From Nonomuraea purpurea (GTDB taxonomy: Bacteria > Actinomycetota > Actinomycetes > Streptosporangiales > Streptosporangiaceae): a stretch of 64,000 nt of DNA. A program made the translations under genes and the position numbers. The DNA is taken from positions 372,001-436,000 of the forward strand of contig NZ_JBHSBI010000004.1 of assembly GCF_042650645.1 (NCBI RefSeq). The letters run 5' to 3'. This document shows positions 7,587-15,420 of the stretch, piece after piece. The notes under the pieces were generated by a model, which saw only the letters and a list, made by a program, of their open reading frames with translations, was not told the origin of the DNA and searched no databases. Within the stretch, counting starts at the first letter, position 1. Every line of letters starts with the position of its first letter.

Positions 7587-8180
7587 ATGGCTGAACGCAC
7601 GGTCCGTCGGCAGGCGCGCGGCCTCAAGCGCATGGCCGAGATCCTCGACGCCGCCGAGTCGGTGATCGCCGAGGTCGGTTACCCGGACATGACGACGAAC
7701 CAGGTCGCCGCGCGCGCCGGAATGTCGCCCGGGTCGCTGTACCAGTTCTTCCGCAACAAGGAGGAGATCCTGGACGGGCTGGTGTCCCGCTACACCGACG
7801 AGCGCCAGGAGTTCTGGGCCGCCCAGCTCGCCGCCGTCTCCCCGAAGGTCCCGCTGGAGGCGCTGGTCGGGCAGTTCGTGGACGAGAGCGTGCGCTTCAA
7901 GAGCGCCTCGCCGGCGTACTGGTCGCTGCTGTACGGCACCGCCACCGGCGATCAACTCGTCGCGGCCTCGCAGCGGCTGCACGACGACATCGCCCGCCAG
8001 GTCGCCGCCATGCTCCGCCGCCGCTCCCCCGACCTGCCGGAGGAGCGGGCACTGCTCACCGGCACGATGGCGCTGGCCATGGTGAAGGCGGTCATGCCGA
8101 TGATCACCACGACGACGTCTGAACGCGGCGCCGAACTGGTCGCGGAACTGAAGCTCATGCTGGTGCGCTACCTGAGCTGA
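7587..8180 (+). CDS. TetR-family transcriptional repressor
   Basis: A 197-residue regulator. The N-terminal HTH (residues ~10-60) reads ILDAAESVIAEVGYPDMTTN followed by QVAARAGMSPGSLYQFFRNK, the canonical TetR signature. The C-terminal ligand domain ends ELKLMLVRYLS. The start ATG at 7587 follows GAGGAG. It is divergent from the micro-ORF/MMPL operon, so it is the presumed local repressor of that exporter, with the ligand likely a pump substrate. The last 29 bp of the gene are the first copy of a tandem repeat that continues past its stop codon. Confidence 0.93.
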   Translation: MAERTVRRQARGLKRMAEILDAAESVIAEVGYPDMTTNQVAARAGMSPGSLYQFFRNKEEILDGLVSRYTDERQEFWAAQLAAVSPKVPLEALVGQFVDESVRFKSASPAYWSLLYGTATGDQLVAASQRLHDDIARQVAAMLRRRSPDLPEERALLTGTMALAMVKAVMPMITTTTSERGAELVAELKLMLVRYLS

Positions 8181-8266
8181 AGCTTGTGCCGGTGCGCCAC
8201 CTCAGCGCGAGCTCGTGTCAGTGCGCTCCCTCAGGTGAAGCTCGTGCCGGTACGCCGCCTCAGCCG
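8151..8266. repeat. Four degenerate ~29-bp tandem repeats over the tetR 3' end
   Basis: Four head-to-tail copies start at 8151 (29 bp), 8180 (30 bp), 8210 (28 bp) and 8238 (29 bp), each of the form AAGCTCGTGCCGGTGCGC + CACCTCAGC. Copy 1 encodes the last codons of tetR (KLMLVRYLS), copies 2-3 are non-coding, and copy 4 runs over the stop codon of the PhoX-like gene on the other strand. The copy lengths are not all multiples of three. It looks like slippage or duplication of a gene end. Confidence 0.8.
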
Positions 8267-9285
8267 TGCCGGAAAGGGCCCGCCACCTCGAACGTGTGCC
8301 CCTCCGTGCGGCCGCGCCTGGCCGAGAAGTAGAGCCGTTCGCCGCCGGGCGAGAACGCCAGCCCCGTCAGCTCGGCCCCGTCGTGCCCTTCGAGCCTGAG
8401 GAACGGGGTGACCGCCCGGTCCGGCGCGATGACGTCGATCTCCGTCGTCTCCCTGGCGACGTAGAGGTCGCCCGAGGGCGCGGCGGTGATGGCGCGCACA
8501 CCCGCGCACAGACGGTCGAGCGTGGAGGTCTGCGCGTCGTAGGCCCACAGGCCCGTATCGCCCTTGGTCGTGAAGTAGCAGACCCCGCCGACGTAGTGGC
8601 AGCCGTCGCCGCCGTCGAAGTGGCGGGCGTCCTCGACCTGGTGGCGGGACGCCTTGAGCAGCGCCGCAGGCGAGGGCACCTGCTGCCACTGGCCCGAGGC
8701 GCACAACACCTCCAGCGTGCCCTCGGTCAGGTCGCCCCAGTCGCTGGGCCTGAACCGGTAGAAGCAGCCGTCGGTCTCGTCCTCGGTCATGTAGATCACG
8801 TGCCGCTCCGGGTCGCAGGCGGCGGCCTCGTGCTTGAAGCGGCCCATGGCCAGGCGGGGACGGGCCGCGCGGGCGCCGTACGGGTCGCACTCGAAGACGC
8901 GGCCCCGGTGGCCGAGCTCGCACGACAACCACGTGTGCCACGGCGTGGCGCCGCCCGCGCAGTTGAGGTCGGTGCCCGACAGGATCCTGTAGGCGTCGGC
9001 GACGCTGCCGTCGGCGTGGAAACGCAGGGCCGAGGCACCCCCGAGCAGGGGCAGCTCGGAATTGGACACGTAGATCCAGCCGGCGCCGTCGGGGAAACAG
9101 GCGCCGCCGTCAGGAGCGGAGTGCCAGGTCAGCCCGGCCACCTTACGGCCGGAGCGGGCCACCACCCTGCCGGTGAAACCCGCGGGCAGCGCGAGACCGT
9201 CGTCGCCCGCCAGGCCGAGCGGTCCGTACGGGCTGGTGCCGCCCGCCAAGAGCGGGCCCGTGCGGAGGAGAGTCTTCTGGGACAT
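8260..9285 (-). CDS. PhoX-like (DUF839) protein
   Basis: A 341-residue member of the DUF839/PhoX alkaline-phosphatase-like family. Family-type motifs include FPDGAGWIYVSNSE, NCAGGATPWHTWLSCEL, FKHEAAACDPERHVIYMTED and DGCFYRFRP. PhoX enzymes are Ca/Fe phosphatases exported by Tat. This copy lacks an obvious Tat signal and is shorter than true PhoX (~450+), so phosphatase activity and export are uncertain. The start ATG at 9285 is preceded by GGGAGGCCCCACG. It converges with tetR, and its stop codon lies within the fourth copy of the 29-bp repeat. Confidence 0.8.
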   Translation of the reverse strand: MSQKTLLRTGPLLAGGTSPYGPLGLAGDDGLALPAGFTGRVVARSGRKVAGLTWHSAPDGGACFPDGAGWIYVSNSELPLLGGASALRFHADGSVADAYRILSGTDLNCAGGATPWHTWLSCELGHRGRVFECDPYGARAARPRLAMGRFKHEAAACDPERHVIYMTEDETDGCFYRFRPSDWGDLTEGTLEVLCASGQWQQVPSPAALLKASRHQVEDARHFDGGDGCHYVGGVCYFTTKGDTGLWAYDAQTSTLDRLCAGVRAITAAPSGDLYVARETTEIDVIAPDRAVTPFLRLEGHDGAELTGLAFSPGGERLYFSARRGRTEGHTFEVAGPFRHG

Positions 9286-9627
9286 CGTGGGGCCTCCCTC
9301 TAGGTGCCACGCTAGTGGACCGCACCGACATGAATGGCAAGGACTCGCGACATCAAATTCTGCGCAAACCCAGTGACCGCGCTACCCGAGTGTCACGTTC
9401 CGTACGTCTGACGCGGCTACAAGCCTCCTCCGACTCGTGGCCGGGTACGCGCCGCAACCTCGGCCTGGACGAGGTCACATGGGATTGCCGGGTCGACGCC
9501 CGCACGGCGGAGCGGCCCACCTGGGCCACCGGTTACGGAACTCGGCCTAGCGCCGCAAACGCTCCCCGTAGACGCCACCGCCGCGGACACCACGTCGCCT
9601 CGTTGGCGTCGTCGTCCTTCGTGGACG
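9286..9627. other. Intergenic stretch with no supported gene
   Basis: 342 bp between the PhoX-like start and the dps stop. The first ~60 bp must hold the promoter of the PhoX-like gene. An open frame on the + strand from 9315 has Arg/Ser-rich, low-complexity content and overlaps dps, so I do not call it. I see no tRNA, strong hairpin or operator here. Confidence 0.5.
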
Positions 9628-10095
9628 TCAGCGCTGGGCCTGGAACATCCAGTGCTGCTTGTCGATGTCCTGGGCCACGGAGATGAGCAGGTCCTGGCTG
9701 GCCGGGTCGACGTCGCCCGTGGCCCGGATGCGCTCGTACATGCGCTTGCTGATGCCGTCCAGCGTGTCCGTGATCGTGGCGATCACCTTGCCGTCCTCCA
9801 GCCATCCGCCCTCCGGCTGGGGAAGCTTGGTGGCCTTGGCGATCGTGGCGGCGCGGCCGTCCGGGTTGACGCCGAGGGCGACGGAACGTTCGGCGATCGT
9901 GTCCATGTGGCTTCTGGCGAGGTCGGTCAGCTCGTCCAGTTGGAGGTGGATCGGGCGGAAGTGGGCGCCGACCAGGTTCCAGTGTGCCTGCTTGGCCACC
10001 AGGGACAGATCGACGAGATCGACCAGGGCGCCCTGCAGGGCGTTCGCGACGGTGTTCTTGGCGTCTCCCGAAAGCGGACCGGTGATGGCTGCCAT
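9628..10095 (-). CDS. dps: Dps-family DNA-binding ferritin-like protein
   Basis: A 155-residue Dps/ferritin-like protein that oxidises and stores iron and shields DNA under stress. The ferroxidase motif is clear: KQAHWNLVG followed by LQLDELTDLARSHMDTIAER, giving the conserved His, Asp and Glu ligands between subunits. LGVNPDGRA and the C-terminal QDIDKQHWMFQAQ also fit. The ATG at 10095 sits behind GGGAGG. The open frame extends to 10158, but the extra residues are not Dps-like. It diverges from the MerR-type gene, whose palindromic operator region (10194-10208) may serve both. Confidence 0.93.
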   Translation of the reverse strand: MAAITGPLSGDAKNTVANALQGALVDLVDLSLVAKQAHWNLVGAHFRPIHLQLDELTDLARSHMDTIAERSVALGVNPDGRAATIAKATKLPQPEGGWLEDGKVIATITDTLDGISKRMYERIRATGDVDPASQDLLISVAQDIDKQHWMFQAQR

Positions 10096-10193
10096 GGGTG
10101 ATTCCTCCCTGTCCGTCAGGTTTTTTCCGGTTATTTGCAACAGCGTCCCCGTGCCCATTCATCCGGGCTTCTAACACACGTTGACAGTGTAAT

Positions 10194-10208
10194 AATGACA
10201 GTGTCATT
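10194..10208. promoter_or_regulatory. Palindromic operator before the MerR-type gene
   Basis: AATGACAGTGTCATT is a perfect odd-centred palindrome ending eight bases before the MerR start codon. The half-site TGACAGTGT also occurs directly repeated in TTGACAGTGTAAT at 10181-10193. The likely binding protein is the MerR-type product itself, acting on its own promoter and perhaps on dps on the opposite strand. Confidence 0.6.
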
Positions 10209-10216
10209 GTGAAGGT

Positions 10217-11011
10217 ATGAGCGACACCTGGACCATCGGTGAGCTGGCCGAGCACGCGGCCCGCGCGCTGCGTGCCGGTGCGCCCGAGAGCAGCGCGCAC
10301 CCGACCGTCAACGGCCGGGTGCGCGACGTGCCCGGAGAACGGCTGATCAGGTGGTACACGACCATCGGTCTGGTTGACCCGCCCCTGACGCGGCGCGGCC
10401 GGATCGCCCGCTACGGCCGGCGGCACCTGCTGCAACTGGTGGCCATCAAGCGACTGCAGGCGGCTGGGCACTCGATCGCCCAAATCCAGGCGGCACTGAC
10501 GGGCGCAACCGACCGAATACTGGAGTCAGCGGCCCACCTGGGCAACCACACTCATCGAGACGACGGCCCTCGCCCGGACACGCCGACCCATCCGGACAAC
10601 CGGGCTCGACCGGACGACGGAGCCCATCTGGGCAGTGGGGCGGGGCCGGACGATGGGACCCGTCTGAACAGCGGGGCTCGGCTGGGCGAGACGGCCCCGT
10701 TGGAGGAGACCACCCGGCTGGCCGACGCGGCGCCCGAAGGCCCGGCACGCGGGCGGTTCTGGACCGAGCGGCCGGGCGGTGGCGCCGCACACGAGGCCGA
10801 CGGGTATCACCCCGAAGGGCAGCCTGGCACCGTCGGAGGGCTCGGACCCCGGGCGGAAGAAGCCGGTGGCGTGGTCGCGGGGGTGCGGCTGGGAGCCGGG
10901 GTCAGGCTCGTGCTGGACGGGGCCAGAGCCCTGTCCGAGGAGGACGTTCAGGCGGTGCTGGCGGCGGCGGGCCCGCTGCTCGCGGTGCTCGAAGAGAGGG
11001 AGCTGACATGA
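10217..11011 (+). CDS. MerR-family regulator with hexapeptide-repeat insert
   Basis: A 264-residue protein. Residues 1-100 are a MerR-type winged helix (WTIGELAEHA; RLIRWYTTIGLVDPP; YGRRHLLQLVAIKRLQAAGH). Residues 107-172 are eleven tandem degenerate hexapeptides such as RPDDGA, HLGSGA, RLNSGA and RLGETA. The C-terminal ~50 residues (GVRLVLDGARALSEEDVQAV) are hydrophobic and may bind the effector or dimerise. MerR proteins normally place a coiled coil after the HTH, so the repeat insert is unusual. The stop overlaps the next ATG (ATGA), coupling it to the VIT/VWA gene. It was probably a compact ~200-residue regulator before expansion of the repeat. Confidence 0.88.
   Translation: MSDTWTIGELAEHAARALRAGAPESSAHPTVNGRVRDVPGERLIRWYTTIGLVDPPLTRRGRIARYGRRHLLQLVAIKRLQAAGHSIAQIQAALTGATDRILESAAHLGNHTHRDDGPRPDTPTHPDNRARPDDGAHLGSGAGPDDGTRLNSGARLGETAPLEETTRLADAAPEGPARGRFWTERPGGGAAHEADGYHPEGQPGTVGGLGPRAEEAGGVVAGVRLGAGVRLVLDGARALSEEDVQAVLAAAGPLLAVLEERELT
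10535..10732 (+). repeat. Eleven in-frame 18-bp repeats in the MerR gene
   Basis: The 198 bp encode eleven consecutive hexapeptides of the pattern [HRG]-[LRP]-[GDN]-x-x-[APT]: HLGNHT, HRDDGP, RPDTPT, HPDNRA, RPDDGA, HLGSGA, GPDDGT, RLNSGA, RLGETA, PLEETT, RLADAA. The period is exactly 18 bp throughout, so copy number can change without breaking the frame. Confidence 0.8.
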
Positions 11012-13329
11012 AGATCACTTCGCTGGAGCCCGCACGGTGCCTGCCGGTGCCGGACGCCGGGTTCGGCGCGCTGCGGACCGAACGCGGCAACCTGCCGCTC
11101 GAAAGCGTCGACGTGACCGCCGACATCTCGGGGCTCATCGCCGGGGTCGAGGTCACGCAGGGGTTCAGCAACCCGTTCGACGTCACGCTGGAGGCCACCT
11201 ACCTCTTCCCGCTGCCTGACAGGGCCGCGGTGACGGCGTTCAGGATGGAGGCCGACGACCGGGTGATCGAGGGCGTGCTGAAGGAGCGCGCCCAGGCCAG
11301 GGCCGACTACGACCAGGCGCTGCGCGAGGGCAGGCGGGCGGCGATCGCGGAAGAGGACCGGCCGGACGTGTTCACGATCAGGGTGGGCAACATCCTGCCC
11401 GGCGAGCGGGTCTCGGTGAAGCTGAGCATGAGCCAGCCGCTCCCGTACGAGGACGGCGCGGCGACGTTCAGGTTCCCCCTGGTCGTGGCGCCGCGCTACA
11501 TCCCGGGCCAGCCCATCGACGGACGGCCGGCCGGGGACGGCACGGCGCCCGACACCGACGCCGTGCCCGACGCCTCCAGGATCAGCCCGCCCGTCCTGCT
11601 GCCCGGTTTCCCCAACCCGGTGCGGTTGTCGCTGAGCGCGAGGGTCGACGCCGCGGGGCTGGAGCTGCGTGAGCTGGCCTCCAGCCTGCACGTGGTGGAG
11701 GAGGAGGGCCACACGGTACGCCTGCGTCCCGGTGAGCGCCTCGACCGCGACTTCATCCTGCGCATGTCGTTCGACGCCTCGACGGCGTTGCAGCTCGACG
11801 GCCGGGGCACGTTCGCGCTCATCGTCGTCCCGCCGCCGCTCCAGGCCACGCGCACGCCACGCGACCTGGTGCTGCTGCTCGACCGTTCCGGCAGCATGGG
11901 CGGCTGGAAGATGGTGGCCGCGCGCAGGGCCGCAGCACGCATCGTCGACACGCTGACGGCTCGGGACAGGTTCGCGGTGCTGGCCTTCGACTCGGTGGTG
12001 GAGCCGGCGTTCGAGGGCCTCGTGGAGGCGTCCGACCGCAACAGGTACCGCGCCGTCGAGCATCTGGCCCGCGTCGACGCCCGAGGCGGCACCGAGATGC
12101 TGGAGCCGCTGCGCCAGGCCATCGCCCTCCTCGGCGGGCGGACGGAACGCGAGCGGGTGGTGGTGCTGGTCACCGACGGCCAGGTCGGCAACGAGGACCA
12201 GATCCTGGAGCAGGCGGGCGGCGCGCTGTCGGCAATGCGCGTGCACGCGGTCGGCATCGACCGGGCCGTGAACGCCGGCTTCCTGGGCCGGCTGGCGGGG
12301 CTCGGCGCGGGCCGCTGCGAGCTGGTGGAGTCGGAGGACCGGCTGGACGCCGCCATGGAGCAGATCCACCGCAGGATCGGCGCGCCCCTGGTGACGGACC
12401 TGTCGCTCAAGGGCCTCGACGTCGAGCCCGGCACGGTCACCCACCTCGGCTCGATCTTCCCCGGCGTGCCGCTGCGCGCGTACGGGCGCTACCGCGAGGG
12501 CTCGTCGGTGACCGTGCGCGGCCTGGCCTCGGGAGCGCCGTGGGAGGAGCAGGTCGCGGGCGTGAACGTGGACAATCCTGCCGTCCGTGCCGTCTGGGCC
12601 CGCGCGCACCTGCGTGAGCTGGAGGACCGTTACGCCATGGGCGAGCACGACCTGGAGGAGCGGATCGTGCGCACGTCCCTGGAGTACGGCGTGCTCTGCC
12701 GCTTCACCGCGTACGTGGCCGTGGACACCAGGAAGGTCGCCGACGGCGGCCCCGAGCACCGGGTCATCCAGCCGGTGGAGCCGCCGAGCGGCTGGGAGCT
12801 GCCGCAGAGCCCGATGGCGGGCGGGTTCACGGCGCACGCGATGATGGCCGCGGGGCCCGCGTCCACACACCGGATGCGGTTGAGCGCGCCCGGCCTCAAC
12901 TCCGACGCGCCCGACTTCCTGGGGCGCGGGGGCGCGGAGAGCTTCGCCGGACAGCCGCCGATGCCCGCTCCCTCGGTTCCCGCGGGCGGGATGCGGGGCA
13001 GAGGGGCGTTCGCGCCGAGGCCCGCGCACCGGCTGGAGTCGATCCGGCCGCAACTGGTGGCCGAGCTCGACAGGCTCAAGGCAATGCCCGCGTCCGACCT
13101 GCTGTACCTGGCCGACCTGGGCTCGCGGCTGGCGGCGCTGGCGGCCTACCTGGGCGGGAACGAGGAACTGGCGGCGCTGGCCCGCGAGCTGGAGTCGGCC
13201 GAACTGCCGGGCGCGGACGCGCAGGCCCTGCACGATCGCGCCGTGGAGGTCCTGACCGCCCTCGTCGGCGGCCCGTCCTCGCCGGCCGATGGCGGAGGCC
13301 GCCGCGGCCCGTTCTGGAAGCGCACCTGA
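11008..13329 (+). CDS. VIT and von Willebrand A domain protein
   Basis: A 773-residue protein resembling inter-alpha-trypsin inhibitor heavy chains. The VIT domain covers residues ~10-140 (VEVTQGFSNPFDVTLEATY; FPLPDRAAVTAFRM). The VWA domain covers ~285-460 with an intact metal site, D292-R-S294-G-S296, and LVTDGQVGN. The rest is a flexible Pro/Gly/Met-rich region and a C-terminal helical segment. No signal peptide is present, so it is probably cytoplasmic. VWA domains bind protein partners through Mg, so a scaffold or chaperone role is likely but unproven. It is translationally coupled (ATGA) to the MerR-type gene upstream and sits opposite dps, which hints at a stress-linked system. Confidence 0.9.
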   Translation: MKITSLEPARCLPVPDAGFGALRTERGNLPLESVDVTADISGLIAGVEVTQGFSNPFDVTLEATYLFPLPDRAAVTAFRMEADDRVIEGVLKERAQARADYDQALREGRRAAIAEEDRPDVFTIRVGNILPGERVSVKLSMSQPLPYEDGAATFRFPLVVAPRYIPGQPIDGRPAGDGTAPDTDAVPDASRISPPVLLPGFPNPVRLSLSARVDAAGLELRELASSLHVVEEEGHTVRLRPGERLDRDFILRMSFDASTALQLDGRGTFALIVVPPPLQATRTPRDLVLLLDRSGSMGGWKMVAARRAAARIVDTLTARDRFAVLAFDSVVEPAFEGLVEASDRNRYRAVEHLARVDARGGTEMLEPLRQAIALLGGRTERERVVVLVTDGQVGNEDQILEQAGGALSAMRVHAVGIDRAVNAGFLGRLAGLGAGRCELVESEDRLDAAMEQIHRRIGAPLVTDLSLKGLDVEPGTVTHLGSIFPGVPLRAYGRYREGSSVTVRGLASGAPWEEQVAGVNVDNPAVRAVWARAHLRELEDRYAMGEHDLEERIVRTSLEYGVLCRFTAYVAVDTRKVADGGPEHRVIQPVEPPSGWELPQSPMAGGFTAHAMMAAGPASTHRMRLSAPGLNSDAPDFLGRGGAESFAGQPPMPAPSVPAGGMRGRGAFAPRPAHRLESIRPQLVAELDRLKAMPASDLLYLADLGSRLAALAAYLGGNEELAALARELESAELPGADAQALHDRAVEVLTALVGGPSSPADGGGRRGPFWKRT

Positions 13330-13444
13330 TTCGCCCGTTCGGGGCGGTGGGGCGGCTGCGGCGCCGGTGAGCAGGGGGGGTCGGCGCCACGGCCTTCCCC
13401 GCCGTTCCGGGCCGCCCGATTCAGTGCCCCCCTATTCTGGATGG

Positions 13445-14311
13445 GTGACCGCACTTGTTCTGGACGGTGGCCTGGCCACCCGGCTCGAAAGCCTCGGCGC
13501 CGACCTGAGCGACGAGCTGTGGTCGGCGCGGCTGCTGCTGGAGGAGCCCGAGGTGATCCGGCGGGCCCACGCCGACTACTTCGCCGCGGGGGCCGACGTC
13601 GCCACGACGGCCGGCTACCAGGCCACCATCCCCGGTTTCGTCCGGCGCGGGCTCGACGCGGGCGAGGCGGAACGGCTGATCAGGCGGTCGGTGGAGCTGG
13701 CCGCGCAGGCCCGCGACGAGGCCGGACGCGGGCTGGTGGCGGCCTCGGTCGGCCCGTACGGCGCCTACCTGGCCAACGGCGCCGAGTACACCGGCGACTA
13801 CGACCTCGACGAGGACGGCCTGTTCGCCTGGCACCTGCCGCGCTGGGAGATCCTCGCCTCGACCGGCGCCGACCTGCTGGCCTGCGAGACCATCCCGTCT
13901 TATGCGGAGGCGCGGGCGCTGGCCAGGCTGCTGCGGCACACCCCGGGGGTCAAGGCGTGGGTGAGTTTCTCCTGCCGCGACGGCGAGCGGCTCAACGACG
14001 GCACCCCGATCGGGCGGGCGGCGGCGCTGTTCGGCGGGAGCGCGCAGGTGGTGGCCGTCGGCGTCAACTGCACCCCGCCGCGCCACATCCCGTCGCTGAT
14101 CTCCCGCCTGTCGGGCGGGGCGCCCGTGGTGGTCTACCCGAACTCGGGCGAGACCTGGGACGCCGGTCACCGGCGCTGGCTGGGGCTGGCGGACCCGGTG
14201 GAGTTCGGCCAGGCCGCCAAGGAGTGGCGGCAGGCGGGGGCGTCGATGATCGGCGGCTGTTGCCGTACGACTCCCGAACACATCCGGCAGATCCGCGCCC
14301 ACCTGTCCTGA
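13445..14311 (+). CDS. mmuM: Homocysteine S-methyltransferase
   Basis: A 288-residue cytosolic enzyme that makes methionine by transferring a methyl group to homocysteine from S-methylmethionine or S-adenosylmethionine. It starts VTALVLDGGLATRLE, with the family DGG(L/M)AT motif. The three zinc cysteines are in VGVNCTPP and GGCCRTTPEHI. DVATTAGYQAT and YPNSGETWD are further family blocks, and the length is normal. The GTG at 13445 is the best start; the open frame upstream to 13289 is low-complexity. It stands alone, convergent with doxX, with a hairpin terminator between them. Confidence 0.93.
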   Translation: MTALVLDGGLATRLESLGADLSDELWSARLLLEEPEVIRRAHADYFAAGADVATTAGYQATIPGFVRRGLDAGEAERLIRRSVELAAQARDEAGRGLVAASVGPYGAYLANGAEYTGDYDLDEDGLFAWHLPRWEILASTGADLLACETIPSYAEARALARLLRHTPGVKAWVSFSCRDGERLNDGTPIGRAAALFGGSAQVVAVGVNCTPPRHIPSLISRLSGGAPVVVYPNSGETWDAGHRRWLGLADPVEFGQAAKEWRQAGASMIGGCCRTTPEHIRQIRAHLS

Positions 14312-14330
14312 GCCGGGGCACGAAAACGAC

Positions 14331-14364
14331 GCGGACCCCAGCGCGGAGGGCGCGCGGGGTCCGC
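14331..14364. terminator. Hairpin terminator between mmuM and doxX
   Basis: The arms GCGGACCCC (14331-14339) and GGGGTCCGC (14356-14364) are perfectly complementary around a 16-base loop. There is no clear T-run. The position between convergent genes supports a terminator for mmuM and possibly for both strands. Confidence 0.6.
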
Positions 14365-14438
14365 GGGGACCACGACGGGAACGGGCAGGCGCGGCCGGCC
14401 TCAGGGGGCCACCGCTCGCGCGCGGTCGGAGCGCAGGG

Positions 14439-14867
14439 TCAGATGGTCGCCGGCGCCACGCCGCGACGGCGAGCCAGCACGCTGTCGAGCGCGTACGCGC
14501 CCCCGCCGGTGAACCCGACGGCCAGGCTGGCGGCGGCCAGCGCCAGGACGAACTCGTAGCCGCCCTCGGCCGCGCCGAAGCCGCTGCCGCCGTGGACGAA
14601 CACGATCGCGCCGATCATGTTCAGGGCCAGCAGCATGCCCACGAGCGGCAACGCCGCACCCACGATCAGCGCCAGCCCGCCGACGACTTCCAGCACCGCC
14701 ACCGCCGGCGCGGCCACACCGGCCAGCGGGATGCCCACCGACTCGAAGAACTTGGTCGTGCCCGCGATGCCCATCGTCGCGAACTTCTGGTAGCCGTGCA
14801 CGAGGAAGACCACGCCTATGGCAATTCTCGCGAGCAGCAGGACGATCGGACGCGCCTGGTCCACCAT
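14439..14867 (-). CDS. DoxX-family membrane protein
   Basis: A 142-residue protein with four membrane helices. The DoxX motif is ARIAIGVVFLVHGYQKF near the N-terminus, followed by GLALIVGAALPLVGMLLALNM. DoxX-like proteins take part in thiol/oxidative-stress complexes (as with SodA and SseA in mycobacteria), but many are uncharacterised. The ATG at 14867 has AAGGAG six bases upstream; GTG 14891 in the same frame is less likely. It is divergent from a MarR gene with two operator-like repeats in the shared promoter region, so it is likely repressed by that regulator. Confidence 0.87.
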   Translation of the reverse strand: MVDQARPIVLLLARIAIGVVFLVHGYQKFATMGIAGTTKFFESVGIPLAGVAAPAVAVLEVVGGLALIVGAALPLVGMLLALNMIGAIVFVHGGSGFGAAEGGYEFVLALAAASLAVGFTGGGAYALDSVLARRRGVAPATI

Positions 14868-14885
14868 GCGATCTCCTTGGGAGTC

Positions 14886-14931
14886 GTTCACATTTGAACA
14901 ACAACCTTAGCCGGAAAGTACAAATCTGAAC
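14886..14931. promoter_or_regulatory. Two MarR-type operator copies between doxX and marR
   Basis: GTTCACATTTGAAC (14886-14899) is a palindrome with 5-base arms GTTCA/TGAAC. GTACAAATCTGAAC (14918-14931) is a second copy with one mismatch in an arm, 32 bp away, about three helical turns. They fill the 82-bp gap between the divergent starts, as expected for a repressor acting on both genes. Confidence 0.65.
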
Positions 14932-14949
14932 AACGCATACACTGTGTCG

Positions 14950-15408
14950 ATGAAAAACCCGCGATGGCTTGACGCGACGGAGATGGCGGCGTGGCGTGCC
15001 TTCCTGTCGACTTCTCACCTGCTCGAACGGCGCATAGAGGAGCAGCTCAAGGCCGCGGCAGGGCTGACCCACCCCCAGTACGAGATCCTCGTGCGGCTGG
15101 CCGACGCCCCCGAGCGGCAGATGCGCATGACGGAGCTGGCCAGAGGCGTCGTGGTGTCGAAGAGCGCGCTGACGTACCAGATCACCCAGCTTGAGAAGGC
15201 GGGCCTGGTCAGGCGTGCCCACTGCCCCGGCGACGACCGCGGCGTGCTGGCGGTGCTCACCGACGAGGGCGTGCGCTGCCTGGAGCGGGTGGCGCCGGGC
15301 CACCTGGAGGTCGTGCGCGCGTTCCTGATCGACCGCCTCAGCCGCGCGGAGCTGCGGGCGATGACCAGCGCCATGCGCAAGACCGAAGCCGCCTTACGGG
15401 CGAGGTGA
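14950..15408 (+). CDS. MarR-family transcriptional regulator
   Basis: A 152-residue winged-helix repressor. The HTH and wing read ARGVVVSKSALTYQITQLEK and GLVRRAHCPGDDRGVLAVLT, the classic MarR recognition helix and D-R wing. A Cys in the wing region (RRAHCPGDDRG) could sense oxidants, but this is speculation. It starts at ATG 14950 or GTG 14944. It is divergent from doxX, with two GTTCA-type operator copies between, so it probably represses itself and doxX. Confidence 0.92.
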   Translation: MKNPRWLDATEMAAWRAFLSTSHLLERRIEEQLKAAAGLTHPQYEILVRLADAPERQMRMTELARGVVVSKSALTYQITQLEKAGLVRRAHCPGDDRGVLAVLTDEGVRCLERVAPGHLEVVRAFLIDRLSRAELRAMTSAMRKTEAALRAR

Positions 15409-15420
15409 AGCGGCCTGAGC

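Noticed and set aside
9315..9686. 123-codon + strand frame between PhoX-like gene and dps
   Set aside because: Arg/Ser-rich, lacks a ribosome site, and overlaps dps by 59 bases; no similarity recognised.
10948..13233. 761-codon open frame antisense to the VIT/VWA gene
   Set aside because: A shadow of the true gene: no domain, and composition is His/Arg/Gly-rich as expected from the reverse frame.
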